Notes: generated from the sequence alone by a model not told the origin. Shown: positions 16,661-25,393, numbered from the stretch's first letter. The stretch: 64,000 nt of DNA from Algoriphagus aquimarinus (GCF_007997215.1 NZ_VORW01000002.1:372001-436000), one strand, 5' to 3'. Translations and numbers: made by a program.

Positions 16661-18138
16661 CAGAAGTCTTTGGAAATAGTGATTTTTAAAGCGATTTCAC
16701 CCTCTGTCAGTGTAACTGGGAATTCTAATTTTTGATTATTTGCGACGTAATTACCCAGGTCCTGGATCTCACCAGTCAGCGTATTGATGCTTTCTACCTT
16801 AAAGGTATTGTGGCTTTTAGCTCCAATTGTAATTTGTGAAGTCGATTTTCCTGCATCAATCAAATAAACCAGCCAACTCTCATTTCCGGTACTTAGGACA
16901 TAGCCTGTCATTCCTGGAGCAGCTACCAAAGCTGATTGATCAGGTTTGGTTTTTTTTAAATCCAGGGAATGAAGTGTCTCAGAAAGAATTTTTAGCTCAT
17001 TTCTCAATGCAGTACTTCCACCTCCTGGCGCTTCATTGACTCCTGTTCCATCTTCTTTTCCTACAAAAAAGGAATAATCCAAACTATTGAAAAGTCCGCC
17101 TCCAGAAAGCATAAATGCCCAAGCTTGTCTGCGGTAAACCATATCTTCTGAGCCTGCAAAACCTGACTCATCAAACCCAATCACTCTATTCCAATGATAA
17201 TTCCATGTGGCAGATTCTGGCCAATTGTAATGGAAATTCAGGATAGAAATATGCTTGGATACGGAGGCTATAGGAGCCTTGAAGTTGGAATAGTTCTGTG
17301 CGATTAGATGATTTTTTGGAAGATTAGCTTCTGCTGTAGCTATTGTTTCTGCGATTTCTTCTTGCCATTCCAAAGATTTTTCATCTGCCAGATCTACTTT
17401 GGCTTGCCAGTTTGGTCCATCAATCGCATAGGTATTGGCAATATTTAGAGCGGTATATGGTCGATCCGACCAAGGTTCATTTTGAATCTCGAAAAAGAAA
17501 TTGTTGTAGCCATTCAGCTCGGTGACGAGCTTGGTGACATAGGATTTTTGGAGTGATAATAATTCTCCATTTTCTGTAGTATGGACTAATTTTCTATCCA
17601 ATGTTCCCGTTTCACCTGCTCTGTTTTTTGGATTTTGAGGGTTCATTTCCCAGTGATCATCATTGTAGATGGAGGAGAAAAGTGTGACTTCTACGATGAT
17701 GTCCAGTTGCTCAGCTAGCTTCATAAACTTACCTAACCGCTCAAAATAAGCTGGATTAGAGGAAGACCAGTCATACTTTATTTCGCCATTTTCAGCTTTG
17801 ATTATCCATGGAACAATCACTTTACTCGCTTCAGGTGCCAGCGTATTATGTTTGATAGAAAAGCTTTTGGATGGGATTTCGAAATAGCTCCCCATAAAAA
17901 TCCTCGTGTAGTTCATTCCTTCTTCATGCAGCGTGTGGAGATATGATTCAAAATCAAAATCCTGATTTAAAACTGCCCCATAATGCTCCGCTGATGTAAT
18001 CAGAGCCATCGGCTTGCCTTTATATTCAAAATAGTGAGGGTTTGTCTCTAGTAATTTGATAGGGCCATTCTGGGCAAGGCCGAAGGTAAAAGTGCAGAAT
18101 ACAAAAAATAAGAGTCCAGAAATTTTCTTAATGCTCAT
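16660..18138 (-). CDS. Secreted glycoside-hydrolase-like TIM-barrel protein
   Basis: A 492-residue exported protein with a signal peptide (about 1-22, FFVFCTFTFGLAQ). The catalytic-type (beta/alpha)8 region resembles clan GH-A cellulase-like enzymes. FFFEIQNEPW places a candidate acid/base Glu at 221, and VIGFDESGFAG places a candidate nucleophile Glu at 324. The C-terminal 90 residues form a beta-rich domain. The ATG at 18138 is preferred because it begins directly at the signal peptide; an earlier ATG at 18198 adds 20 residues ahead of it. Substrate is unknown. It forms a two-gene unit with the YdeI-type gene. Confidence 0.75.
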   Translation of the reverse strand: MSIKKISGLLFFVFCTFTFGLAQNGPIKLLETNPHYFEYKGKPMALITSAEHYGAVLNQDFDFESYLHTLHEEGMNYTRIFMGSYFEIPSKSFSIKHNTLAPEASKVIVPWIIKAENGEIKYDWSSSNPAYFERLGKFMKLAEQLDIIVEVTLFSSIYNDDHWEMNPQNPKNRAGETGTLDRKLVHTTENGELLSLQKSYVTKLVTELNGYNNFFFEIQNEPWSDRPYTALNIANTYAIDGPNWQAKVDLADEKSLEWQEEIAETIATAEANLPKNHLIAQNYSNFKAPIASVSKHISILNFHYNWPESATWNYHWNRVIGFDESGFAGSEDMVYRRQAWAFMLSGGGLFNSLDYSFFVGKEDGTGVNEAPGGGSTALRNELKILSETLHSLDLKKTKPDQSALVAAPGMTGYVLSTGNESWLVYLIDAGKSTSQITIGAKSHNTFKVESINTLTGEIQDLGNYVANNQKLEFPVTLTEGEIALKITISKDF

Positions 18139-18182
18139 TTGATAGGGCTTTGAGTGAGATTCAGTGAGAAGATTTTTAAGGT

Positions 18183-18217
18183 AAAAAAATCCCCTCAATT
18201 TCAGCGAAAGAGGGGAT
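18183..18217 (-). terminator. Terminator downstream of the hybrid kinase gene
   Basis: The stem ATCCCCTC (18189-18196) pairs with GAGGGGAT (18210-18217). On the minus strand it is followed by seven T residues (18189-18183). It lies 24 bases beyond the stop of the kinase gene ending at 18241. Confidence 0.8.
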
Positions 18218-18240
18218 CAGAAATTACTTAATTATATAGC

Positions 18241-19686
18241 TCAGCCTGGAAGATTGAAAGTAATCAGGAAGGAAGTTCCTTTTCCTACATCACTTTTTAC
18301 CCGAATGGAGCCACCGTGACTTAAAATAATATTTTGAGTATTGGTAAGTCCAAGTCCAGATCCAGTGGCTTTGCTGGTAAAGAAGGGTTCAAACAAGCGC
18401 TCTAGATTTTCCTTTGGAATTCCTTCCCCATTATCCTTGATCTCAATTCTACATTGATTTGCCTTAATGCTTGTTTTGAGCAGCAGCTTACCTGTTTTTT
18501 CAGGTATGGCTTCTATTGCATTTACGATTAGGTTCACCAAGGCAATTTTCACCTTTTCGCCATCTACCTGTATGTCGCAAATATCCGTTTGATATTGTTT
18601 TTGAATACTTATGCCTTTAAAGTCTATGCGGTCTTTGACATGCTCAAGTGCTTCATCTAGTAAGGTGTTGATCGAGTGACTTCGGGCATCCAATTCTGTA
18701 AATCGAGTGCTATCCAAAAGCTGTGTTACGAGATGGTTTATTCTATCACAATTTCTACGAATCACATCGATTAAGTCACCACTTTCAGCAAGTACGGACT
18801 CAGGCAGTTCCATATGCAGTTGATCTGCAGATAGTAGAATAGTAGTAAGAGGGTTTTTAACTTCATGTGCTAAAAGCCTTGCGATTCTACCAGTTGAGGA
18901 GAATTTTTTTAGGTTCAGTTCTTCCTCTTCTTTGGCTTTGATCGCACTGAGATCCTTGATCAAAACCTGAAAAATGCTTACGTCTTGCTTTACAATACTT
19001 ACTAAACTATTGATCGTATGTCCATGATCCACTGTCATCAGAGCTTCCATGTCATAAATCTCCTGATTTTTAAAAAACAGGTCGTCTAGCTCTTGGCGGG
19101 AAGATTCTTCAATAAAAAGGTCTTTGAAAAAGAAGCTTTCTGCTGAGTTAGGATCAAAAGCTTTAGTTCCAAATTTCTTGAGAAATGCAGGATTAGCTTC
19201 AATAATTTCACCTTCATCATCCATCAAAAGGAAGGGATCACTTGCAAGCTCAAAAATTGATCGGAATTTGACCGCTGCGCTAGCCAGTGATTCTATCAAT
19301 TGGGCATCGCGAATGGCATATCTCAGCGTTCTATCTAGGATATGCGCGTCGAATTCTCCTTTGACTAAGTAGTCGGATGTTCCAAGGGTAAGAGCCTCTC
19401 TATCGATGTCCCCAGTACTCATGCCGGTGAGCATGATGACTGGAGCATGCTTTCTGATAGATTTTATTTCGCGAATCAATTCTAGCCCAGTATCTTTTCC
19501 CAGCCTGTAATCAACCAGAAATACATCGAAGTTTTGATTAAGCTTAGGAATGGCTTCTTCGAGGCTAGTTGCACCTTCTAATTCATAGGTAGTATCAGTA
19601 ATCCTTTTTAGCAAAGTAGATACCAGAAAGAAATCATCCGGATCATCATCAACGTAGAGTATTCTTATAGTTTCTGTACTGATCAT
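18241..19686 (-). CDS. Hybrid sensor protein: receiver, PAS and histidine kinase
   Basis: A 481-residue soluble signalling protein. A receiver domain comes first (residues 1-125, ILYVDDDPDD, phosphoacceptor Asp59 in FLVDYRLG, with K109 in DYLVKG). A PAS-like domain follows (about 140-250, IFELASDPFLLMDDEGEIIEANPAFLKKFG). The C-terminus holds HisKA with His274 (LLAHEVKNPLTTI) and an HATPase domain (NAIEAIPEKTG, DNGEGIPKENLERLFEPFFTSKATGSGLGL). There are no membrane segments. The order REC-PAS-kinase suggests that phosphorylation of the N-terminal receiver by another kinase, perhaps the CHASE3 kinase upstream, tunes this kinase. It is the last gene of a three-gene signalling unit. Confidence 0.93.
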   Translation of the reverse strand: MISTETIRILYVDDDPDDFFLVSTLLKRITDTTYELEGATSLEEAIPKLNQNFDVFLVDYRLGKDTGLELIREIKSIRKHAPVIMLTGMSTGDIDREALTLGTSDYLVKGEFDAHILDRTLRYAIRDAQLIESLASAAVKFRSIFELASDPFLLMDDEGEIIEANPAFLKKFGTKAFDPNSAESFFFKDLFIEESSRQELDDLFFKNQEIYDMEALMTVDHGHTINSLVSIVKQDVSIFQVLIKDLSAIKAKEEEELNLKKFSSTGRIARLLAHEVKNPLTTILLSADQLHMELPESVLAESGDLIDVIRRNCDRINHLVTQLLDSTRFTELDARSHSINTLLDEALEHVKDRIDFKGISIQKQYQTDICDIQVDGEKVKIALVNLIVNAIEAIPEKTGKLLLKTSIKANQCRIEIKDNGEGIPKENLERLFEPFFTSKATGSGLGLTNTQNIILSHGGSIRVKSDVGKGTSFLITFNLPG

Positions 19687-19695
19687 ATTTTTTAT

Positions 19696-20145
19696 CTATC
19701 CTGGTAACAACACTGTTTTTGACCAGTAATTTTCGATTTCTTCAGTGACTTTGACTAATTCTTCAAATGATCCTGGTTTGGTAATAAAGCTACTAGATCC
19801 CATTTTGTAGGTAGTCTGTATATCATCTACACTATTTGAGGTAGTGAAAATAATGACAGGGATGGATTTTAGCTCATCGATGCTTTTGATTTCAGCGAGT
19901 GCTTCTCTGCCATCTTTGCGTGGCATGTTGAGATCGAGAAGTATAATATCCGGCTTGGGATACTTTTCCAAATCATCATATGGAGGGTTTCGCTTTAAAT
20001 ACTTGAGAAGAGCTTCTCCATCTTCTACGCAAGTAACTTTTTCCTTTGGCAAAGTCCTTTCAAAGGCTTTTAGTATTAATAATTTATCATCTTCATCGTC
20101 TTCTGCGACTAGGATTTGAATGGGTTTCTCGAAAGACATGAGCAT
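19696..20145 (-). CDS. Single-domain response regulator (Rcp1-like)
   Basis: A 149-residue stand-alone receiver. It shows the acidic pair EDDEDD near the N-terminus, the phosphoacceptor in DIILLDLNMPRKDG, Thr/Ser in IFTTSNS and the conserved Lys in FITKPGS. There is no output domain. Such receivers usually act as phosphotransfer or protein-contact partners of phytochrome-like or CHASE3 kinases. It lies between the CHASE3 kinase and the REC-PAS-kinase, 10 bases before the latter. A second ATG two codons in (20139) is an equally possible start. Confidence 0.92.
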   Translation of the reverse strand: MLMSFEKPIQILVAEDDEDDKLLILKAFERTLPKEKVTCVEDGEALLKYLKRNPPYDDLEKYPKPDIILLDLNMPRKDGREALAEIKSIDELKSIPVIIFTTSNSVDDIQTTYKMGSSSFITKPGSFEELVKVTEEIENYWSKTVLLPG

Positions 20146-20239
20146 ATAGTCTGTGACGAACAGAGGTTAAATTGTACTCATAAGATAAGCACGATTTTGG
20201 AAATTAAATACTTTAGAAATATGATGGGATATACAGCAT

Positions 20240-21679
20240 TTAAGGCTTTATATACGGCAAAATTATATTGAAAACTGAGCCCTTTCCTACACTGCTTTCT
20301 GCAAATATTACACCTCCATTTTTCTCTATTATTTTCTTGGTGATGGATAGACCAATTCCCGTGCCCTCATATTCTTTCTTTCCATGTAATCTTTGAAATA
20401 TGGAAAATATTCTGTCCACATGCGTTTTTTCGAACCCAATTCCATTGTCACTAACCTTGATTAAGTAGTAGTTTGCACTGCTGTCTAAGTTAGGATAGCT
20501 ATTAATTAGTTCTTCGCTTGCTTGTTCAGAAGTGATTGAGATTTCTGGATTGACAGATGGTTTAGAGAATTTGAGGGAGTTAGAAATTAGATTTTGAAAC
20601 ACCTGTCTATACTCCGTCTCAGAGCCTATTACTTTCGGTAATTTACCGACAGCTATTTTAGCAGATTTATCTTGAATTGCGATTTCAAAATCTTCCAGCA
20701 TTTCTGCGATGACTTTGGAAAGCTTTACTGATTTCACCTTTTCATTCTCGATTCTACCTGCCCGGCTGTATTCCAAAAGATCTGTGATCAATCGCCTCAT
20801 CCTAACTGCTGCAGCTGTAATCCTGCTTAGATATAGGTCACCTTCTCCTTCTAATTTGCCATCGTATTGCTCTTTTAATAGATCAGAAAATGCTGTGATC
20901 TTGCGTAGAGGTTCCTGCAAATCATGGGAAGCTACATAAGCGAATTGCTCAAGCTCCTTATTTGAATCATCAAGCAGTTTGATCTGGTCTCTTAGCTTTT
21001 GCTGAAATAACGTGATCTCCTTATTAGCTGCGAGTTGCGCTTTATTGAATTGATAAATGGAGAAAAATGTCATTAAACCAATGGTAATAGAGAAAATTGA
21101 GATGAGCCCTACTATAAAAGGGAGTGCATTTATATTATTAATCAGACTTTGGTTTTTTTGCTGAAAGAGACCGTTTTCCACATCATTGATCCGCAAAACC
21201 ACGTCTTTAATTAACGTATATCCGCTCAGAGCATTATTGATCTTATTGGGGTCCAGGAAGCCTACTAAGTCACCATGCTCTTTCATATACTCGATTGAAG
21301 CTTCAAAAGTCCTCACTCTTGAATTGATCAGTCCCCTTAGTTCCTCTATATTATTTTGTTGGAGTGTGTTATCTATAGTCAATGCCTGTAGCTGTATCAG
21401 AAGCAACTCCGCATTCACATTTGATTGATTATAGTTGGTTAAAAATTCTTCATTAGAAGTCAGCACATATCCTCTGATATTGGTTTCTCTTTCCAAAATA
21501 CTTGAATACAATTCATCCGTGCGTTGAAGTACATCAGAGGTGTGCATCACACCATCTGTATAGTATTCTATCCTACCAGCCGTCCAATAGGAGACTCCGC
21601 TTCCAATGACAATTAAGATCAGTGTTACTATGGAGTAAATTTTGACTTGTTTGATAGATGGGTTTTGTTCGTTTTTCAT
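20240..21679 (-). CDS. CHASE3-domain membrane histidine kinase
   Basis: A 479-residue sensor kinase. Transmembrane helix 1 is at about 13-33, a periplasmic CHASE3-type helical domain at 35-185 (RTDELYSSILERETNIRGYVLTSNEEFL) and helix 2 at about 187-208. A short coiled coil leads to HisKA with His252 (FAYVASHDLQEPLRKI) and an HATPase domain (NLISNSLKFS, KVSDNGIGFEKTHVDRIFSIFQRLHGKKEYEGTGIGLSI). The dimerisation motif is of the cyanobacterial-phytochrome kinase type that pairs with Rcp1-like receivers, as found next door. I place the start at 21679; an ATG at 21748 would add 23 polar residues before helix 1. Confidence 0.92.
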   Translation of the reverse strand: MKNEQNPSIKQVKIYSIVTLILIVIGSGVSYWTAGRIEYYTDGVMHTSDVLQRTDELYSSILERETNIRGYVLTSNEEFLTNYNQSNVNAELLLIQLQALTIDNTLQQNNIEELRGLINSRVRTFEASIEYMKEHGDLVGFLDPNKINNALSGYTLIKDVVLRINDVENGLFQQKNQSLINNINALPFIVGLISIFSITIGLMTFFSIYQFNKAQLAANKEITLFQQKLRDQIKLLDDSNKELEQFAYVASHDLQEPLRKITAFSDLLKEQYDGKLEGEGDLYLSRITAAAVRMRRLITDLLEYSRAGRIENEKVKSVKLSKVIAEMLEDFEIAIQDKSAKIAVGKLPKVIGSETEYRQVFQNLISNSLKFSKPSVNPEISITSEQASEELINSYPNLDSSANYYLIKVSDNGIGFEKTHVDRIFSIFQRLHGKKEYEGTGIGLSITKKIIEKNGGVIFAESSVGKGSVFNIILPYIKP

Positions 21680-21810
21680 TTGGTATTTCCCTAAATGGGG
21701 GAATTTATTGCCCGATAAGATTCGTCTTCTACTTTCATTTTTGTTCAATTATAGCCCTTTAAGCCCTAATTTACTCATTTAAGCTTGTTTTGTGTAAGAT
21801 TCCCATTTAA

Positions 21811-21825
21811 GGCACACCTGTTGAA
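21811..21825 (+). promoter_or_regulatory. Sigma-54 (-24/-12) promoter of the small stress-gene operon
   Basis: GGCACACCTGTTGAA fits the sigma-54 pattern GGCAC-N5-TTG with the exact spacing (GG and the -12 TTG placed as in the consensus). It lies 57 bases before the ATG of the lmo0937-like gene. The same element with the same placement precedes dps (24788). An NtrC-type activator is encoded at 23071. At -12 it has GA where the consensus has GC. Confidence 0.65.
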
Positions 21826-21867
21826 CTAGTAGATATGAAATAATCATACAACCTAAACACCAAAACT

Positions 21868-22020
21868 ATGAGTTCTTTATTGTATTTCATCGCAGTTATT
21901 CTTCTGATCGGCTGGCTAGTCGGAGTATTTGCTTACAGTGCAGGAGGATTGATCCATGTATTATTAGTATTAGCTATTGTTGCTGTGCTGTTCAGATTGA
22001 TTTCAGGTCGATCCCTATAG
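21868..22020 (+). CDS. lmo0937-family small membrane protein
   Basis: A 50-residue hydrophobic protein translated from ATG at 21868 to TAG at 22018. It begins MSSLLYFIAVILLIGWLVGV and has two membrane helices with a short AYSAGGLIH turn and a basic tail FRLISGRSL. This is the pattern of the lmo0937 (DUF5670) family, which is often found with CsbD and other stress proteins. It follows a sigma-54 promoter and is the first gene of the run with csbD-like and ytxH-like genes. Function unknown. Confidence 0.85.
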   Translation: MSSLLYFIAVILLIGWLVGVFAYSAGGLIHVLLVLAIVAVLFRLISGRSL

Positions 22021-22085
22021 CCTAGAGCAAATTAGCTACTTGATTTTGTAATCAAGGAAATTTGAAATGTTTAACCAACGAAACC

Positions 22086-22271
22086 ATGAATTTTACTGAA
22101 ATAAAAGGAAACTGGAACGTCCTCAAAGGTAAACTGAAACAGCAATATGGTGATCTTACAGATGATGATTTAACTTTTGCTGAAGGAAAAGAAGATGAAC
22201 TTTGGGGCCGTTTGCAGAAGAAAATCGGTAAGTCTAAAGAGGAAATCATCGACGAGATCAAAAAAATCTGA
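22086..22271 (+). CDS. CsbD-family stress protein
   Basis: A 61-residue hydrophilic protein starting [20 protein letters not shown], the typical opening of CsbD/YjbJ proteins, then [34 protein letters not shown]. These are general-stress proteins of unknown biochemical role. I use the ATG at 22086, since the in-frame codons upstream do not match the family. It lies between two small membrane proteins and is likely expressed from the sigma-54 promoter at 21811. Confidence 0.93.
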   Translation: MNFTEIKGNWNVLKGKLKQQYGDLTDDDLTFAEGKEDELWGRLQKKIGKSKEEIIDEIKKI

Positions 22272-22300
22272 CTATCAATAACAACCACAATTACAACACT

Positions 22301-22552
22301 ATGAATAAATCAACAATAAATAAGACCCTTTGGCTTAGCGGATTAGTAACAGGCGCTATGGTAGGAGCATACCTTTATAAAAACAAGGAAGAATTTGGTC
22401 CTCAAAAAGAAAAGTTAAATAGTCTATTAGGAGACTTTCAGTCCATCCTAGGAGATTTGAAAAATAAGATACTGGAGGCCAAAACTGACGGGTTGGAAGC
22501 TACAAAGTTAGCACTTCAGTCAGCAAAAGATAAAGTGGAAAAAGTTAAATGA
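22301..22552 (+). CDS. YtxH-like small membrane-anchored stress protein
   Basis: An 83-residue protein with one N-terminal membrane segment (LWLSGLVTGAMVGAYLYK, about 11-28) followed by an amphipathic, Lys/Glu-rich helix to the end. This is the layout of YtxH-domain proteins. It is the third gene after the lmo0937-like and CsbD genes and is followed by a strong terminator. Function unknown; a role in envelope or osmotic stress is inferred from context. Confidence 0.75.
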   Translation: MNKSTINKTLWLSGLVTGAMVGAYLYKNKEEFGPQKEKLNSLLGDFQSILGDLKNKILEAKTDGLEATKLALQSAKDKVEKVK

Positions 22553-22569
22553 AATAGGTTTAGAACATG

Positions 22570-22600
22570 AAAAGGTGTGGCCTTTAGCCGCACCTTTTTT
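22570..22600 (+). terminator. Rho-independent terminator of the small stress operon
   Basis: A 12-bp stem AAAAGGTGTGGC / GCCGCACCTTTT with one G-T wobble and a five-base loop, followed by T residues, lies just after the ytxH-like stop. Confidence 0.85.
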
Positions 22601-22685
22601 ATAATTTAATCCTTTAATAATTAGATATAATACCCAATTGACAGAATGAATGTGCCCGAGTTTGAAGAGTGTAGAAGATTATGTG

Positions 22686-23066
22686 ATGAATAATAAGCTA
22701 ATCTTAGTTATAGATGATGAGCCAGAAATTAGATCTTTACTATCCAGGTTTCTGGGTAGAAAGGGGTTTTCGGTGATTTCTGCTGGAACACTCCAAGAAG
22801 GAAGAAAATTGTTTAATCAATCTAAGCCTCAGCTAGTTTTCTTAGATGTTAACTTACCTGACGGAAATGGGTTACAGGAACTGAAGCATATCAATTCGGG
22901 TAAAACTCAGGCCAAAGTAATAATGATGAGCGCCTTCGATCACAACGAAATAAAAATGGAAGCAATTCAATATGGAGCGTTAGACTTCCTCAGTAAACCA
23001 TTCAACATTGCTCGATTGGACCAGGTGGTTCAGAGCCAATTAATTAATTCAAATAACGCAAAGTAA
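22686..23066 (+). CDS. Single-domain response regulator
   Basis: A 126-residue receiver with no output domain: acidic pair in VIDDEPE (residues 10-12), phosphoacceptor Asp54 in LVFLDVNLPDG, MMSAFD and Lys in DFLSKPFN. It is four bases upstream of the NtrC-type activator and likely cotranscribed. It could be a phosphate sink or a relay for the neighbouring kinases. I chose the ATG at 22686; an in-frame ATG at 22650 would add 12 residues before the fold. Confidence 0.9.
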   Translation: MNNKLILVIDDEPEIRSLLSRFLGRKGFSVISAGTLQEGRKLFNQSKPQLVFLDVNLPDGNGLQELKHINSGKTQAKVIMMSAFDHNEIKMEAIQYGALDFLSKPFNIARLDQVVQSQLINSNNAK

Positions 23067-23070
23067 AATC

Positions 23071-24483
23071 ATGGCTAAGATTCTCGTAATTGATGATAAC
23101 ATAGATATCTGTCAACTTTTGGAACGATTTCTCACCAAGAAGGGCTACGATGTTGAGACTACAATCTCAGGAAAGAATGGATTAGATATGGTCAAAAAGA
23201 CTTTTTTCGATCTTATTTTCTGTGATTTTAAATTGCGTGACATGGAGGGTAGAGACGTGCTGATGAAAGTACGAGAGATTTCTCCTGGAACTCAAGTGGC
23301 AATTATTACAGGTTATGCCGATGTGAAAATCGCAGTCGAAGTAATCAAAAATGGCGCATTTGATTATGTCACCAAGCCTTTGATTCCAGATGAAATTATT
23401 AACCTCATCGAGCGGGCTCTTGCGGCCTCAAAAGCTAATAAATCTAATACGCAAACCTTCACTAAAGCTACTCAGCTGAAAAAGGAATCAGAAGCTAAAA
23501 GCCAGAAATCTGATTCCAAGTTTCTGAAAGGTACTGGAGCAGAATCAAAAAAATTATATAAGGAAGTTGCTCTAGTAGCACCTACTAACCTAAGCGTCGT
23601 GATCTACGGAGAAAGCGGTGCAGGTAAGGAAAATATTGCACGTACAATTCACGATCAAAGTGAGCGTGCCGGTAAGCCTTTTATCGCAGTCGATTGTGGT
23701 GCGATGACCAAGGAGCTAGCAGGAAGTGAACTATGGGGTCACGAAAAAGGCTCATTTACAGGAGCTTTAGCTGAGAAACCAGGGCAGTTTGAGTTGGCAG
23801 ATGGAGGTACTATATTTTTGGATGAGATCTCGAATCTTTCTTATGAAACACAAGTAGGTCTACTTAGACTGGTTCAGGAGCGTAAACTTAGAAGAATAGG
23901 TGGGACAAAGGATAAGTCTATCGATGTGAGAATTCTGGTTGCATCTAATGAAGATCTTAGAAAAGCTGTGTCAGCGGGTAAATTCCGAGAAGATCTATAT
24001 TTTAGATTCAATGAATTTAGCATTACTGTACCTCCATTGAGAAATAGAAAGGCAGATATAGAAGCATTCGCCTACCATTTCTTAGAGCTGTCAAATGCAG
24101 AATTGAATAAGAAAGTCTTTGGTTTTGAAGAGCAGGTGATGGATGTACTGAAAGAATATCCGTGGCCAGGTAACCTACGTGAGATGTTAAATGTCATTCG
24201 TAGAGCTACACTTTTGACTGATGGAGGTAAAATGTCAGTTTCTGCCCTTCCTCCTGAGATTGTTTATTCTCAGAAATTTAATTTCTCTGACTCAGATTCA
24301 GATAAAAATGATAATAAGGCTTCTAAAATGCCTTTAAATCTTAAAGATGCTGCGGCTGAAGCGGAAGCGGAGGTTTTGAAAAAAGTTCTTGAAGAAGTCA
24401 AATACAATAGAACTCAAGCAGCAAAGCAATTAGGAATAGATCGCAAAACGCTCTTCAATAAAATGAAGCAATACGATTTGTAA
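23071..24483 (+). CDS. NtrC-family sigma-54-dependent response regulator
   Basis: A 470-residue transcription activator. The receiver domain (1-120) has the phosphoacceptor Asp52 and Lys102. The AAA+ domain (about 150-390) has Walker A GESGAGKE (180-187), the sigma-54 contact loop GSFTGA (227-232; GAFTGA in most members) and Walker B TIFLDE (247-252). The C-terminal Fis-type helix-turn-helix is NRTQAAKQLGIDRKTLFNKMKQYDL. It needs RpoN to act. Two sigma-54-type promoters flank it (21811 and 24788), in front of the small stress genes and dps, so these are likely targets. Its cognate kinase is probably one of those at 18-22 kb. Confidence 0.95.
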   Translation: MAKILVIDDNIDICQLLERFLTKKGYDVETTISGKNGLDMVKKTFFDLIFCDFKLRDMEGRDVLMKVREISPGTQVAIITGYADVKIAVEVIKNGAFDYVTKPLIPDEIINLIERALAASKANKSNTQTFTKATQLKKESEAKSQKSDSKFLKGTGAESKKLYKEVALVAPTNLSVVIYGESGAGKENIARTIHDQSERAGKPFIAVDCGAMTKELAGSELWGHEKGSFTGALAEKPGQFELADGGTIFLDEISNLSYETQVGLLRLVQERKLRRIGGTKDKSIDVRILVASNEDLRKAVSAGKFREDLYFRFNEFSITVPPLRNRKADIEAFAYHFLELSNAELNKKVFGFEEQVMDVLKEYPWPGNLREMLNVIRRATLLTDGGKMSVSALPPEIVYSQKFNFSDSDSDKNDNKASKMPLNLKDAAAEAEAEVLKKVLEEVKYNRTQAAKQLGIDRKTLFNKMKQYDL

Positions 24484-24499
24484 GAAAAGTTGAATACCT

Positions 24500-24528
24500 A
24501 ACCCGGATTTTGTTCCGGGTTTTTTTTT
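24500..24528 (+). terminator. Rho-independent terminator after the NtrC-type gene
   Basis: The stem ACCCGGA (24501-24507) pairs with TCCGGGT (24514-24520) and is followed by eight T residues. Confidence 0.9.
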
Positions 24529-24787
24529 GTCCAAATCAAATTAACCTGCGGCGCAAAATAGTTTGAGATTGATAAATTTTGTTTTTTCTGAGGTACTACC
24601 TGCCACATAACTTGTTCAAAAATATATAAAATCTTCAACGAATTGGGGATTTTTTTTCATACTATTTTTTACTTCAAATAGCTTATAAAAGATGGGGCTT
24701 AGTTTTTATTCTCCCTATAATAAAATATCCCAAAGAGTATATTGTACAGCGTTTTACTACACTAATTCCTTTTGTAATGCCTTTCAT
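24529..24787 (+). other. AT-rich upstream region of dps
   Basis: This gene-free stretch contains no supported reading frame. It probably carries activator sites for the sigma-54 promoter at its right end. The octamer TTGTTCAA at 24612-24619 also occurs upstream of the other sigma-54 promoter (21741-21748), but an 8-mer match is weak evidence. Confidence 0.35.
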
Positions 24788-24802
24788 GGCATGCCTGTTG
24801 GA
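24787..24802 (+). promoter_or_regulatory. Sigma-54 (-24/-12) promoter of dps
   Basis: TGGCATGCCTGTTGGA matches the sigma-54 consensus TGGCAYR-N4-TTGCW at nearly every defined position, with G in place of C at -12. It lies 55 bases before the dps ATG. The same element lies 57 bases before the lmo0937-like gene. Confidence 0.72.
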
Positions 24803-24842
24803 TGTATAGTTGTAGAATGTTAAATCTTAAAATACACCACAT

Positions 24843-25331
24843 ATGACTACCACTAAAGCAACACTTGCAAACCATTTGAAACTGGATACTAAAGCAATGA
24901 AGAATGTATCAGACAAGCTGAATGATTTGCTTTCTGATTATCACATTTTTTATCAAAATGTTAGAGGATTCCATTGGAATGTGAAAGGCGAAAATTTCTT
25001 TGACCTTCACGTAAAGTTCGAAGAACTGTATACTCAGCTGTATGAAAATATAGATGAGATGGCGGAAAGAATTGTAACGATTGGATTTAAGCCTTTGCAT
25101 GCGTATTCAGACTATTTAAAAAATACGATTCATAAGGAAATCACTGATGTCTCTGACGGAGATGAATGCGTGAAGCACGTAATTGATGGATTGGGGATTT
25201 TAGCCCAATCACATAGAAAAGCAGCTAAAGCTGCAGAGGAAGCTGATGATATTGCAACTGCAGATATGCTAACCAAATTCGTAGGCGATATCGAGAAAAG
25301 AATGTGGATGTTCACCATGTTCTCCAAGTAA
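24843..25331 (+). CDS. dps: Dps-type ferritin-like DNA-protection protein
   Basis: A 162-residue protein that oxidises and stores iron in a dodecameric shell and protects DNA from peroxide. The ferroxidase-site pattern is clear: NVRGFHWNVKGENFFDLHVKFEELY with His44, His56 and Glu60, then DEMAERI. The length and all-helical pattern are normal. It is a single-gene unit with a sigma-54-type promoter upstream and a terminator downstream, unlike the OxyR control known from other Bacteroidota. That makes its regulation worth testing. Confidence 0.95.
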   Translation: MTTTKATLANHLKLDTKAMKNVSDKLNDLLSDYHIFYQNVRGFHWNVKGENFFDLHVKFEELYTQLYENIDEMAERIVTIGFKPLHAYSDYLKNTIHKEITDVSDGDECVKHVIDGLGILAQSHRKAAKAAEEADDIATADMLTKFVGDIEKRMWMFTMFSK

Positions 25332-25353
25332 TCCCAAAGAAAACTAAACCGAC

Positions 25354-25379
25354 AAAACCACAGTGAGAGCTGTGGTTTT
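25354..25379 (+). terminator. Rho-independent terminator of dps
   Basis: The stem AAAACCACAG / CTGTGGTTTT with a six-base loop is followed by T residues just beyond the dps stop. Confidence 0.88.
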
Positions 25380-25393
25380 TTTGTATAAGAGAA

